64,000 bases of DNA from Calothrix sp. NIES-4105 (GCF_002368415.1 NZ_AP018292.1:1-64000); one strand, 5' to 3'; shown: positions 17,875-28,613, counted from the first letter of the stretch. Notes: a model not told the origin generated them from the sequence alone. Numbers and translations are program-made.

Positions 17875-20800
17875 CTAGACTATTGTGAAACGTGCTTGCA
17901 CAATAATGTCGTTGTAGTCAAAATCGCCACCAAAAGGAAGATCTTCAAAGCCAAAGACATTATCTCCTAATAAGCGAATATGATCGATTTTATCAGGGTT
18001 AGCACCTAGAAATGGGAAGTAAACCGCTGGGTCATTACTAGGATTAGTATCTAAAAGCTGCTCAGGTCGCCCATCAGCAATAATGAAAGGAGCAAACAAG
18101 GTTCCACCACTAAGTATGCTTGATGCTGTTGCAATTGATTGATTTGCAACTGTCAAGTCAATACCGCTGACTCGATTCCTGACAGATGCTTGAGTGTAAC
18201 CCGCTTCTCCTGGAGTTAAGTTAGCTCCTGTTAAAGAATCAACAATTGTTCCTTGAGTATCTTTAATTTGATAAAATCCTACATAATTATTAAAAGCTGC
18301 TTCCCGATAAATAGTAAATTCAGCTTTAATTTGTTTATCTACCAAACTCCAAAAATCCAGTAATTCTGATTGGGTATTTCCTTGTAGAGTAGCTCCAATT
18401 GATACAGGTTGATTGGTTAGTTGAGCTTGAACTACCAAATCAGTAAAATCTTGACCGCTACTTCCATCTTTCCAGGCAAGGGTATAGTTGTTTGGACTAG
18501 AGTTAGCAACCTGGAGAGATGAGCCATTTGAAAGCAGAACTCGACTATCGGGTGTTTGTCCACTGAGTACAGCATCAGTTGTGCTGTTTTGCACTAAATA
18601 AAAACGGTAATAATTATTAGCAGTAAGGGTGAGAGTTCGAGAAGGAGAAGCAGTAAAGCCATTGGGGGAATTGTTTAAAGCCGAGAAGATAGTTTTTGCG
18701 CGTTGCAAAGCCAAATTTAGATAACCTGAAGCACCAGGACTAATACCGTTAATTGTTCCCTGCTCATCATCTACTACAAAGATACCAATATCATTTAAGA
18801 AGTTAGTATTCCTACGAGTTAGGGTGAGTAATAAGGTGGAATCCATACCTCCCGTTTTGAAAGTGGAGTTATCAAGATTCCAAGAAAGAGAATTGATACT
18901 ATCCGGAGTATCGTCATCAATAATCTTGACAATTCCTTGGGCATTTGCAATTGTTGCGTTTGTAGCCCAGCTCAGATTAACTGTAAAAGTTTCATTAGGC
19001 TCAACGTTTATATCGCTGTTGATAGCAACAGTAATTTCTTTGCTTACTTCTCCAGCATTAAAGACTAAACTGCCAGTTTTTGCTGTATAGTCCGTGCCTG
19101 CGATTGCAATACCATCAGAAGTGGAGTAATTTACGCTAATTGGTTGTGTACTTGCTTGAGACAAGGTAACACTAAGAACTGCATTTGTAACACCATTGTC
19201 TCCTTCCAGCACACTAATATTACCAATAGATAGTGAAGGAATCGACTGACCAATTCTGACTTTATAGGGAGCGTAAGTAAATGTAGGTACACTATCTTCG
19301 TCTTCAGCTACTGCATAAATATAGTAGTCTCCCGGCTCAATTTCTTCAGGTTTCCAAACGTAGCTTCCAGAGCTGTCTATCTCAGAGATTCCGTCAGCAA
19401 TTAGCAAACCATCAAAATTATTCTGATCTGTATCCAGGAAAAAACTGATTTTAGCTTGAGAGTCAATATCAAATGCATCGTAATTGATGGTAATCGCCTG
19501 ATTATTGACATCCTGCTTGAGCGAAGTAATAGTAACTGTCGGAGCATTTGTGCCACCTAATGCTGCAAAGTCTACTTTACCTGGATCGGTATTGCTCAGT
19601 AGTTTAAAGTTCCAAATACCCGCAGCAGGCTGATTAACACCGATGATTAGATGGGTATCATCACTCAACTCTTTAACAACACGTATCTTACTTGTCTCGG
19701 AAATATCAGCTTCAGTGTACATCGTTCCATCAGGTGCTTGCAGTTGGATTCCTGGTTTGCCAATGTCATTTTCCCAATTAGCGGAGAGTAACAACCAGGG
19801 AGTATTTGCCCCAACATTAATGCCTGCTTGAGCAATCTTAAATGAATTGAGATTCAATTGAGTAAATGTGCTGTTGAGAGTAACAGTATCATCCTCTGCT
19901 TTTAACAATTGCAGTTGTTGCTGAGTGAGAGATTTACCGCGTACAATATCTGAGAAAATAGCTCCTTCATCACCAAGAGAATCAGCAGTGTTGATATGAG
20001 CATCAATCCAATGTCCAATTTCTTCTAGTAAGACCCCAGCGATTGTTTCCAGGTTTGTCTGATTTTCAATTAAAAACTCTTTAGCTATATAAATAGTACC
20101 TGTTGAGTCTCCATAGGCAGCATTTGCGTTACTAATATTACTGGCTGAGACAATTTCAATCTTTGGTAAAGAACTAAAATCTGCTGCCAACCAAGATTGT
20201 TGGATTGCAGTTGCAACTTTCTGATTCCAGTTTTTACCAAAAGCAGTATCAAATGTCAAGGTGAAGTTTGAAGATGTAGAGAATTTTTGGAGGTTTGATT
20301 GAGCAAGTGACCAGGCTTGCTGTGCGATTTCAGAGACAGTAGAAGTATCAAGACTAGAAAGATTTACATCATTAAGTCTTGCTGTCAAAGGAATAGAACC
20401 TTCAGCTTGCTGCGAAATTACGTCTATTTCCTTAAGTCCTAAAGGATTAATGCTACCATCCAATTTGACTTGAATGCCAGCAGGAACACCAAGCCAATCG
20501 AGGACGGTAGAAACGCCAGTAATCGCGCCACCGGTCGAGGTATAATCATTGCTAAAGTTAGCATCATTTGTAAATTGAACTTTAACAACAGCACTACCAA
20601 TTTCAACACCAGCAAGATTGAAATCTTTTAAAAAGTCATAGTCAGGAGTTTTAAGTTTTCCTTTTCCTGTTATTTTGAAATTTAGTGCAGAGTTTGCGTA
20701 TAATCTTGCTGTTGCTGTTAATATCCCCCCTAAAGCTTGAATATTTACATCAGCATTCAAAGTACCTTGATCCCAGTTGAGGGTAGTATGAGCATTACCT

Positions 20801-22653
20801 GTAACTAGTCCTCCAGCAATTTTCAAGTTACCTTTTGCATCCAAAAGGTTGGCATCAATACTACCACTTAGGTCAAGTTCCAAAAGAGAACCTGTAAAAC
20901 TACCGCCCCAAGGTAGCGTAAGTGTTGGGAGGGGTGATAAAGCATCAGTAATTTTAATGCTCTGTACATTTGCAACCAGGTTAGAGGCTGGATCGGAAAG
21001 TCCTGTAACATTAGCGTCAAGGTTTTGTATTACCAGAGGTATTCCGGGAAGACGTGGTAGATTTCCTGCTCCCACCGCGACTCTAACTTCATTAAGACCC
21101 CAACCGTCTTGGACTTGCTGAAATCCTAGCTTTGCATCAACTTCTAAACCAAAAGGAAATAAAATTCCCGCCGAACCACTGACTTTACCCGCTGGAGTAT
21201 CTAAGTCTATAACTGTTTGTTTTAACTCCCATTTGCCAGGGACGATGGTAAGATTTTCAAGGAGAGTTAATCTACCTACTGCATCAACTTCAACACCATT
21301 ATCTTGAGATGCTTTAATGAGAATATATTTGTCAGGTGAGGAGAAATTAGCGGTACTCTTGAGATTGCGAAGTAAGGGAATTGAAATTTGAGCCTGACCT
21401 TGAATTTTAAGTGCCTCAGGCTGTTTCTGGTAGTTAAGCAATAAATCACTGCTTTCAAAATTAAATAGGTTAGCAAATTTAAGACCTGTTGCAGGTACTT
21501 TAATTTGCCCTCCTGTCAAGCTGATGCCATCTTGCTCAATAAGCAGCCAGTTATCAGTATTTATGTCAAAAGAAGTACCACCTAACATAGTGGGAAGTTT
21601 AATAGTCCCTTGTAGGGCAATTTTTTCTGATTGAAGGGCTAGTTTAGTCAAGTCTATGTCAAGACCAACTAACTTAAATTCTGTTGGTGTATTTAATTTA
21701 GTATCTTCTAGAGATATTGTTGTAGTTTGCCCTTTTTTAATGCTGAAGTTGCCAGAAAATAATGGTGCAGCTATATTTCTAATATTTGAATATACAACTC
21801 CATTTGCTTTAATGTCACTTTGCAAATCGTATTGTAAACTTCCATTTTTAATTGTAATTAGTGGATTAAAGGGAAATGGAATTGTCTTGTTAAGCAAGCC
21901 AACCTCAACATTCCCAGAAACGCTATAAGAGTTTTCAGCTAGTTGTTGATACTTACCTTTAATCCGTAGTGGTTCAGGTTGTGGAATACTAACAATAACA
22001 TTAGCAGTATTGGAAACTTCATCATTTTCATCTTTGGCTACATAGGTGAAGTAATCTAAACCACTAAAAATTTCATTATGAGTGTAAGTAAACGAACCCT
22101 TTGGATTTAAGTTTAAATTACCTTCAACAGGATTAGACTTTAATTCAGAGGTTAATTTATCTCCATTAGCATCAGCATCATTAGTTAGTACATTCTCATT
22201 TAATGGCTCGTTAGGAGCTATTTTAAAATTATCATCATTAGCAACTGGCGGAATATTTACTGTGAAGGCTGCTAAAGTAAGTATATTAACATCAGTATTA
22301 CCTGTAAATACACTAGAAACATGAATTTCTGGTAATCTTGAAACAAAATTATTAGTATAAATTTCTTTTAAAGGAGATAAACTACTAACTAAATCTACAT
22401 TTTTAAATCCTAATCGAATAGAAAAACTATCGCTATCGCCGAAAGTTATAATAGTTCCATTTGGTAAATCATCGTCTAGATATGCCTCCATCTCTGTTTT
22501 ATCTATGAACAAGTTACCAAAAGTTGCATTAGATACTGCGTTAGGATAGGAAACAGGATACCCTGGTAACGTTGCAGAGATTGGTAAGACAGATGTATCC
22601 AAAGTAAATTCACCATCTCCGCTATCCGTTGTTGTAAAAAAAATTTTCAACAT
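17875..22653 (-). CDS. Large Calx-beta/DUF4114 surface or secreted protein
   Basis: A 1592-aa protein of the cyanobacterial exported calcium-binding type. From the N-terminus: a strand-rich head; a cadherin-like tandem domain (PPVANDDNFKIAPNEPLNENVL, about 150-235); a very long beta-repeat region (about 235-820); a metallopeptidase-like remnant with LEEIGHWIDAHIN and GDEGAIFSDIV (about 900); beta domains around 960-1140; a Calx-beta domain (SVLEGDNGVTNAVLSVTL, ending KIIDDD, about 1150-1250); and two DUF4114-like ends (GQDFTDLVVQAQL and FGGDFDYNDIIVQARF). There is no N-terminal signal peptide, so export would be by a C-terminal signal. Probable role is adhesion or matrix. No transporter lies next to it. 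Confidence 0.8.
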   Translation of the reverse strand: MLKIFFTTTDSGDGEFTLDTSVLPISATLPGYPVSYPNAVSNATFGNLFIDKTEMEAYLDDDLPNGTIITFGDSDSFSIRLGFKNVDLVSSLSPLKEIYTNNFVSRLPEIHVSSVFTGNTDVNILTLAAFTVNIPPVANDDNFKIAPNEPLNENVLTNDADANGDKLTSELKSNPVEGNLNLNPKGSFTYTHNEIFSGLDYFTYVAKDENDEVSNTANVIVSIPQPEPLRIKGKYQQLAENSYSVSGNVEVGLLNKTIPFPFNPLITIKNGSLQYDLQSDIKANGVVYSNIRNIAAPLFSGNFSIKKGQTTTISLEDTKLNTPTEFKLVGLDIDLTKLALQSEKIALQGTIKLPTMLGGTSFDINTDNWLLIEQDGISLTGGQIKVPATGLKFANLFNFESSDLLLNYQKQPEALKIQGQAQISIPLLRNLKSTANFSSPDKYILIKASQDNGVEVDAVGRLTLLENLTIVPGKWELKQTVIDLDTPAGKVSGSAGILFPFGLEVDAKLGFQQVQDGWGLNEVRVAVGAGNLPRLPGIPLVIQNLDANVTGLSDPASNLVANVQSIKITDALSPLPTLTLPWGGSFTGSLLELDLSGSIDANLLDAKGNLKIAGGLVTGNAHTTLNWDQGTLNADVNIQALGGILTATARLYANSALNFKITGKGKLKTPDYDFLKDFNLAGVEIGSAVVKVQFTNDANFSNDYTSTGGAITGVSTVLDWLGVPAGIQVKLDGSINPLGLKEIDVISQQAEGSIPLTARLNDVNLSSLDTSTVSEIAQQAWSLAQSNLQKFSTSSNFTLTFDTAFGKNWNQKVATAIQQSWLAADFSSLPKIEIVSASNISNANAAYGDSTGTIYIAKEFLIENQTNLETIAGVLLEEIGHWIDAHINTADSLGDEGAIFSDIVRGKSLTQQQLQLLKAEDDTVTLNSTFTQLNLNSFKIAQAGINVGANTPWLLLSANWENDIGKPGIQLQAPDGTMYTEADISETSKIRVVKELSDDTHLIIGVNQPAAGIWNFKLLSNTDPGKVDFAALGGTNAPTVTITSLKQDVNNQAITINYDAFDIDSQAKISFFLDTDQNNFDGLLIADGISEIDSSGSYVWKPEEIEPGDYYIYAVAEDEDSVPTFTYAPYKVRIGQSIPSLSIGNISVLEGDNGVTNAVLSVTLSQASTQPISVNYSTSDGIAIAGTDYTAKTGSLVFNAGEVSKEITVAINSDINVEPNETFTVNLSWATNATIANAQGIVKIIDDDTPDSINSLSWNLDNSTFKTGGMDSTLLLTLTRRNTNFLNDIGIFVVDDEQGTINGISPGASGYLNLALQRAKTIFSALNNSPNGFTASPSRTLTLTANNYYRFYLVQNSTTDAVLSGQTPDSRVLLSNGSSLQVANSSPNNYTLAWKDGSSGQDFTDLVVQAQLTNQPVSIGATLQGNTQSELLDFWSLVDKQIKAEFTIYREAAFNNYVGFYQIKDTQGTIVDSLTGANLTPGEAGYTQASVRNRVSGIDLTVANQSIATASSILSGGTLFAPFIIADGRPEQLLDTNPSNDPAVYFPFLGANPDKIDHIRLLGDNVFGFEDLPFGGDFDYNDIIVQARFTIV

Positions 22654-22764
22654 TAAATTTTTAAGTGCTTTGTATAATTAATGACTTGACTAGATTGAAC
22701 AAATTGTACTTTAGGGAATCAGTTTAGTCAATATTACGCAAAAGAGGATTTTTAACTAAACTTA

Positions 22765-23400
22765 TACTACCACAAGCAATCAACCAATTAGTAATTGCCT
22801 CGGTTGTTTTAAAACTAGGGTCAATAGTAGTTTTTTGAGTATCTTTACCCTTACCCAGTATCTTTAAAGTTTTAGCTTGAGCATCAAAATCACCAACATT
22901 TAAACTACAAATTTCTCCCCGTCGCAGTGCATTATCCCTAATCTTCCGCTGTTAGGGCGCCCGTCACGTTTACCCTTAAGGGTAGTTCTATCTATCTAAC
23001 ATATAACGCGCGCGTATTCGGACGGTGGAATCCCAGTAGTATCTCTATATGCTTCAACCTTCTCACCCTTAATATCTTCTAATGTGTAGAAACACACACC
23101 CAACTTTCGCCCCATTGTTGCGAGAGACTTGATTGCACTCAGGCGCCGATTAACTGTTGCCTCTGATAATTTTTTCTTGTTTATCAGATATGCCTTATAT
23201 TTAAGAATAACCGCGACAGCATGAGCTTGGTTTAACCGCAGGAACTCTAATACTAAATTTGAATACTGCTGGTGCCCAGCAGTAAATTTAAAAAAATCTT
23301 TCAGGTCTTTCTCATACGCACGCTTCGTATTCGGCGAACGGGGAGAGCGCAAGCAACTGGTCAATAACATCCGTGTCTTGGTCAATAGGAAAATCAACAA
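22765..23400 (-). pseudogene. Tyrosine recombinase relic (type A)
   Basis: The N-terminal half matches the recombinase at 35473 (SPNTKRAYEKDLKDFFKF, LSEATVNRRLSAIKSL, YRDTTGIP). It stops at 22996 and continues out of frame through GEICSLN and the GKGK block to about 22765. A scrambled 20-bp patch interrupts the first catalytic Arg region, and the HxxR and Tyr parts are missing. The native start may be an ATG at about 23444 (MTANSTIGAP), out of frame with the rest. Confidence 0.85.
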
Positions 23401-23462
23401 GGGGCGCCAATGGTACTGTTTGCAGTCATATTTTTGTACTTACACTAACAAATTAAATGCAG

Positions 23463-23525
23463 GCACCGGGTATCTACACTCGTTATTTATCTTAAAATTA
23501 GTACTGACACAAAATATATTGCTGG
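23463..23525. repeat. Recombinase-associated intergenic repeat, copy 1
   Basis: GGCACCGGGTATCTACACTC..., then TTAGTACTGACACAAA and TATATTG up to a GGCGCCGAC. Related copies are near 29543, 33779, 36522, 36690 and 43645. All but the last lie between a type B recombinase end and a type A recombinase, or relics of them. Confidence 0.6.
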
Positions 23526-23533
23526 CGCCGACT

Positions 23534-23600
23534 TTAAACCAAATCTTCCAGCAGTGCTGTAATCTTACCCTGTGCTTTGGTACGGTTATCATAGAAGGAT
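23534..23600 (-). pseudogene. C-terminal scrap of a type B tyrosine recombinase
   Basis: On the minus strand it reads YDNRTKAQGKITALLEDLV, the last residues of the recombinase at 36764 (YDDNRTNAQGKITAMLEDLV). Everything upstream is absent. Confidence 0.75.
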
Positions 23601-23628
23601 AGTATTTCATTAATCAGGCGCCTTATCA

Positions 23629-23805
23629 ATGCTTACCTATACAGGCGCCACCCTGTTACTCTCCAACCAAACCACAGAAACAGCAGCAACCACAGCTTGC
23701 GGGTTATTTACCAGCATCGGCTGTATGCGAATTGCCAAGGACGCAAACAACCGTTTGGATAAGATTCTAGCAGAGCTAGACTCAGAAACCAATGATGATA
23801 ATTAG
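23629..23805 (+). CDS. Small protein of 58 aa, unknown
   Basis: Reads MLTYTGATLLLSNQTTETAA through TSIGCMRIAKDANNRLDKIL to ELDSETNDDN. It looks like a short helical protein with a mildly hydrophobic centre and an acidic tail. A terminator-like hairpin lies downstream at 23933. I do not recognise it; it could be a small plasmid accessory protein. The start has no strong ribosome site. Confidence 0.45.
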   Translation: MLTYTGATLLLSNQTTETAATTACGLFTSIGCMRIAKDANNRLDKILAELDSETNDDN

Positions 23806-23932
23806 TAAGAAGTAGTTTTAGGCGCCAGTGTTTGAAGTGAATGCTGGCGCCTGACTTTAACTATATTATTGGCGCCATTTGAATAAATAGTGCGAAGTAT
23901 ATATAGTACATATAACTTGTTTATACAACAGG

Positions 23933-23955
23933 CGCCTTATATGAGGCGTTTTTTT
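23933..23955 (+). terminator. Rho-independent terminator candidate
   Basis: Stem CGCCT (23933-23937) with AGGCG (23944-23948) followed by seven Ts (23949-23955). Oriented for a plus-strand transcript such as the small gene ending at 23805. The left half of the stem overlaps a GGCGCC site. Confidence 0.5.
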
Positions 23956-23980
23956 ACTTTTAGATATCGGCGCCTGACTT

Positions 23981-24893
23981 TTAAGGTGTTTCTGGTGGTA
24001 AACCTAATAATGAACGGAATTTAGAGTCATATTTAGCTGTTTCCCAATTTTTAGCAGCTTTTATTTGTTCTACATTGGTAAGGTTAGCACCGCTAAAGTT
24101 AGCACCGCTGAGGTTAGCATTGCTGAGGTTAGCACTGATGAGGTCAATACCGCTGAAGTAAGCAGGATAGCTGAGGTTAGCACCGCTGAGGTTAGCACCG
24201 CTGAGGTTAGCATTGCTGAAGTTGGCATTGCCGAGGTTAGCATCGCTGAGGTTAGCACCGCTGAGGTTAGCATTGCTGAGGTTAGCATTGCTAAGGTTGG
24301 CGCCACTTAAGATAAAATCAAGAAGTTCTGAATCACGTAAAAAATCTAGAACGTGTCCTTGACGTTGTTTATCACCTTCTAGTCTTCGTAATATTGTTGT
24401 TGTTCTCACGCGCGCAACATCTCGCACGGGGTTATCAGTATGTGTATTATTGTTGTTATCAGGTAATAATTCTAATCGACGGTCTTTATCAATTAAAATT
24501 TCTGCCATGCGGTCAATATAAGCCTGCAAAGCTTCTTCACGTAAATTTGCATCCGCAATTTCTTTCTCAGCATTAGCTCGTTTATCCGCAGCTTCTTTCT
24601 CAGCTTCGGCTCGTTTTTCCGCACGCCGTTGTTCGCCTGCCTGAAATATGTATATCATGACAGGAATTGCAATTGCACCACCTAAACCCAACCAATCCCA
24701 AAGTGTTTTCGGTGATTGATAATATGTAGTTCTTTCCTCAAGCTTAATCTTATTTCCCTTTTTATTTAATGTTTCTTTGATAGTTACTGATTCATTTGAA
24801 TCTTTACCAAAACCGCTCCAATCATATTTAGACAGAATCGGAACAAAGGCGCCAACAATTACAATGATTAGTAGCAGTCCTAATAACCTTTTT
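23981..24893 (-). pseudogene. Pentapeptide-repeat membrane protein, 5' end lost
   Basis: The body is a known cyanobacterial type: a hydrophobic N-terminal segment (GLLLIIVIVGAFVPILSKYDW), a second segment (LWDWLGLGGAIAIPVMIYIF), a charged coiled coil (RAEKRAEAEKEAADKRA), REEALQAYIDRMAEILIDK, VARVRTTTILRRLEGD and then about 18 pentapeptides of the LSGANLSNAN type, ending LLGLPPETP. The only in-frame ATG is internal at 24691. The frame upstream carries the first membrane segment without any start and reaches a TGA in sequence that belongs, on the other strand, to the CHAT copy 7 membrane region. An out-of-frame ATG at 24941 is probably accidental. Confidence 0.7.
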
Positions 24894-27093
24894 CTAGTAG
24901 TAAACGAGGATTTTTCTCAGCTTGGAGTGGTTATTTTTCATTACTAATATTTGATTCGCAATTAGAAAATCAAGTAAGTGGTTGGATTTCTCTAATTATA
25001 ATTACAGCTTTTATTGCGGTCATAATTCATCAAGGAATTAACGCAGTTTTCCCCTTTGCCGCAGGCTTCGTTCTATTCTTCGGCATAGCATCGAGATATC
25101 TTGAATACTTTGGTACAACTGGAGCAACCACTTGGAGCGCGCTCGCAGCCTATGCTGGAGCCTTTGTCACAGCCGCAGCCTTTACTGGAGCCGTAGCTTT
25201 TGCCAAAACTGTAGTTCTAGCCACATCTAAAACTGCAGTCTTCACTGTAATGAGAACTATAGCCTTTGTCTTAGGCATTATTATGGCTTATGGCGCAACT
25301 TTTATCACCTTAGACAGCAGCACCGAAACTAGAACTATTGCCCCCACAAGCATATCTGAAGCTATAATTTTCGTCGCAGTAACAATCGCAAGTGTCTTAC
25401 TTTTTTTACTAAATGTATACATAGCGCGTCAAGCAATGAAGGGTTCAGAAAAATATGTGCTTATTCGCAGTGTAGCTGTCGCATTTGCATCTTTAAGAGG
25501 TACAAATTTCAAAGGTGCCGATCTTACCAATACCAACTTCTCAGGCGCCACTCTTAAAAGTACTGACTTCAGAAGTGCTAACCTCACCTGTACCTGTTTT
25601 CAAGGAACTAAGAAACTTGACGAAGTTCGCCCTGGTTCAACTTATCTTAAAAAATTAAGAGTAGTAAAAGTCTTAGTTGATGGACTTGGACAAAATTTAA
25701 ACTTTGACCGTCAAGACCTACGAGGTGTTAATTTTCAAGGAGCATATTTAGAAGATGCCAGTTTTATCGGCGCCGACCTAAGTAACGCAAATCTACAAGA
25801 TGCTGATTTATCCAGAGTCAAACTAGTACAAACGCAATTAGATAATACTGATTTTACAGGCGCCACTCTTACAGGAGCTTACATAGAAGACTGGAATATC
25901 ACAAGTAATACCAACTTTACAGGTGTTAAGTGTGAATATGTTTACATGCGCTTACCTGCTAAAGAGAACCCAGACCCTTATCGCAAACCAGATAATCGAG
26001 AGGAAGTATTTGGTGATGGGGAATTTGGAGACTTTATTAAACCGATATTCGATACTCTTGACTTATACCATAGCCAAGGAGTTGATCCCCGCGCGATAGC
26101 AATTTCATTTAAGCAGTTAGCAGAGAATCATCCAGATGCAGAACTGCGTATCGTAGGTATGGAAGTCAAGGGTGAGAATAAATTTTTACTCCGTGCTAAA
26201 ACTGCTGCTAGGGCTGATAAATCTGAACTTAGTGCAGAGTATTTTGGTACTTATAATCAGTTAAAAGCTTTACCAGAGAAAGAAATAAAATTACTACTAG
26301 CTGAAAAAGACAGTAGAATTCGCTCTTTAGAAACGATGGTAGTGACGGCATTAGAACGTCCTAATTTTTATGCCCAAACTTATAACAACCAAGGTGATAC
26401 CATATCAGGGGCGCCAGAACAAGTTTCCAATTTTGACATGAGCGGCGCCCAAGTTGGTAATTTATTCAACGATGAAGTTAACGCTGAACAAATAGACGGT
26501 AATATTTATAACAACCCTAAAGAACCTCGCTCATACGGCGCCAAAACAATCTTAATTTTAGCGGCAAATCCCAGAGGTACATCAAACTTGAGACTAGGCG
26601 AAGAAGTAAGAGAAATCGACTTAGGATTACAACGTGCTTTAAAACGAGAATTATTTAATTTAGAACAACGTTGGGCAGTAAGAGTCCAAGATGTGTACCA
26701 AGCATTGTTAGATTACAAACCACAGATTGTACATTTTTCAGGTCACGGCGCCGGAGACGACGGTTTAGTTCTAGAAGACGAAACTGGAAACCAACAGCTA
26801 GTTCAGACCGAAGCACTAGCTAACTTATTCAAGTTATTCTCTGGTATCGAATGTATCGTCCTCAATGCATGCTACTCCGAAGCTCAAGCAACAGAAGACA
26901 GTTGAACATGTTCAGGCGCGTGGTGGGGATGAATAAAGCTATTGGTGATAAAGCTGCAATCAAGTTTGCTACTGGGTTTTATAATGCGGTAGGCGCCTCT
27001 TAATCTGTAGAGTTTGCTTATAAACTTGGGTGTAATGTTATACAGCTAGAGGGAATACCAGAAATAAGCGCGCCTGTGCTGTTGAGGAAATAG
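24890..27093 (+). pseudogene. Pentapeptide-CHAT gene, copy 7, broken at both ends
   Basis: From about 24905 the frame matches the membrane region of the 14220 gene (FFSAWSGYFSLLIF, GWISLIIIITAFIAVIIHQG) and continues through the alanine-rich tract, pentapeptides, linker and CHAT. The first in-frame ATG is at 25250, inside the membrane region. The original start and first pentapeptides are missing at the junction with the minus-strand pentapeptide gene. His (HFSGHG) and Cys (LNACYS) are kept, but the frame ends at 26905. Two further lesions follow: the CAGGCGCGTGG shift and the GGCGCCTCTTAATC stop. The tail is readable to 27093. A product from 25250 (551 aa) would still contain the dyad. Confidence 0.85.
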
Positions 27094-27176
27094 ATGGGCG
27101 CCTGTAATATGAGTGCGCGCGTTTGATGATTTGTGTTTTATTACTCATATAGGGCGCTTAATTTGTGATTGATCCA

Positions 27177-27908
27177 TTATTCATTGCATAAAATATCAAT
27201 CATCCGCTCAGGGCTATTTAAGAAATTCTTAGTTATATTATAATGTTCTGTCTGTTTATATTCCGTTTCTTCAATCCCTGAATTGGAAAGACAATAAATT
27301 TTCGCACTTGGATAAGCCATAAGAATCGGTGAATGAGTTGCAATAATAAATTGTGATTTTTTTTGAATCAATTGATGAATCAATGATAAAGCCGACATTT
27401 GTCGCATTGGTGATAAAGCAGCTTCAGGTTCATCCATCAAGTAAAGTCCCTGCCCTCGCAATTTGTTACTCAATACACTCATAAAAGACTCACCATGAGA
27501 TCGCTGATGTAAAGATTTGTCACCATATCCCCCAAGATAACCAACGTCATCCATGTAAGAAGCAAGGTTATAAAAGCTTTCAGCTCGGAAAAAATAACTA
27601 TCCTTGGGCTTCATAAAGCTTTTGCTTGCCTTTAGATATCTATGTAAGGACGAATGAGTATCTCGGCTTGAAAATTGTGTATTTTTATTACCACCTTCTG
27701 GGTTAAAACCTAAAAGTAGTGCAATAGCCTCAATTATAGTGGATTTACCAGAGCCATTTTCGCCCACTAAAAATGTTATATCTGGATGAAAGTCAAGTGT
27801 TTCGAGATGCCTAACTGCTGGTAAATTGAAAGGATATTCTTTAAAAGACGGCACTTCATTAAAATTTAAGGTTATCTTGGCTAAGTAAGGTTTTTCACTA
27901 AGAATCAT
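27177..27908 (-). CDS. AAA-type ATPase of the COG3910 kind
   Basis: A 243-aa predicted ATPase. Walker A GENGSGKST is at 49-57, a signature-like SHGESFMSVL near 137-146, Walker B LYLMDEPEAALS with Asp159 and Glu160, and a switch His in IATHSPILMAYP. Size and motif order fit the small ABC/SMC-like stand-alone ATPases. They resemble the ATPase part of OLD-type and some abortive-infection proteins but lack the Toprim nuclease. It is transcribed alone between the CHAT copy 7 and a small membrane protein. Role unknown; a defence function is only a possibility. Confidence 0.8.
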   Translation of the reverse strand: MILSEKPYLAKITLNFNEVPSFKEYPFNLPAVRHLETLDFHPDITFLVGENGSGKSTIIEAIALLLGFNPEGGNKNTQFSSRDTHSSLHRYLKASKSFMKPKDSYFFRAESFYNLASYMDDVGYLGGYGDKSLHQRSHGESFMSVLSNKLRGQGLYLMDEPEAALSPMRQMSALSLIHQLIQKKSQFIIATHSPILMAYPSAKIYCLSNSGIEETEYKQTEHYNITKNFLNSPERMIDILCNE

Positions 27909-28253
27909 AGTAATCTCTGACCATCTTTATGAAGCTTAAGGATTGGGAAGCGTTTGAAGCCAGGACTAGCTGACTAACAGGAAGTTTGGCAACTTTCAAG
28001 CCTCTAGAGTCTATATTAGCCAATCGAGAAACTCCCGACCGCTATCATGAGCAAGAAAAAAATTTATGCTAATTGTATCTGCCAGTTGATTCCTCAACCT
28101 GAACAACGACCTTTCTACTGATTTGCAATTGATATATGCCTTACTCTGCAAGGGTCACAAGCTTAAGTTTTATTAGTAAACAAGATTAAATATCCGAAAT
28201 ATTTCACTTTTTTTACAACTAATAAACCGATTGCTATACCTTTAATACTGACT
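27909..28253. other. Intergenic, no gene seen
   Basis: AT-rich sequence without convincing frames. It probably contains the promoter of the ATPase gene. Confidence 0.4.
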
Positions 28254-28613
28254 TTAAAAAATAAAGACGAAAATTCCCACGAAAATTCCCACAAAAATAA
28301 AGAGGACTAAAGTAGCTATTAAACCACGGTATCGAGAGACAACATCAAGAAGTACTAGTAGCCAGAATAAGGCAATCTCAACTGCACTAGCAATGAACAA
28401 AAGTATGAGATTCTGTAGAGTTTCTTGAGCATGCAAAGCGTAAACAAACCCTTTGGCTAAAGCATTACCTTCAAAATAAAGGGATGATATCCTTAGCTGC
28501 GACCATACTAAATTAACTGCTAACCAAATAATTACTATGCCTCCCATCACTGTTAATACAACAGCCAATCCTTTGAATAATCGATTTATAAGCATCATTT
28601 TTTTATTATTCAT
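28254..28613 (-). CDS. Small membrane protein, three to four segments
   Basis: A 119-aa hydrophobic protein: LAVVLTVMGGIVIIWLAVNLVW, LILLFIASAVEIALFWLLVLL and a C-terminal run rich in Val, Gly and Phe (LIATLVLFIFVGIFVG). It starts MNNKKMMLINRLFKG, giving a positively charged cytoplasmic end. I do not recognise the family. It follows the recombinase relic at 28636 on the same strand by 22 nt, but that gene is dead. Confidence 0.55.
   Translation of the reverse strand: MNNKKMMLINRLFKGLAVVLTVMGGIVIIWLAVNLVWSQLRISSLYFEGNALAKGFVYALHAQETLQNLILLFIASAVEIALFWLLVLLDVVSRYRGLIATLVLFIFVGIFVGIFVFIF

Noticed and set aside
24065-24310. Plus- and minus-strand frames rich in VST/AML repeats opposite the pentapeptide gene
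   Set aside because: They are by-products of the 15-bp pentapeptide-coding repeats read in other frames.
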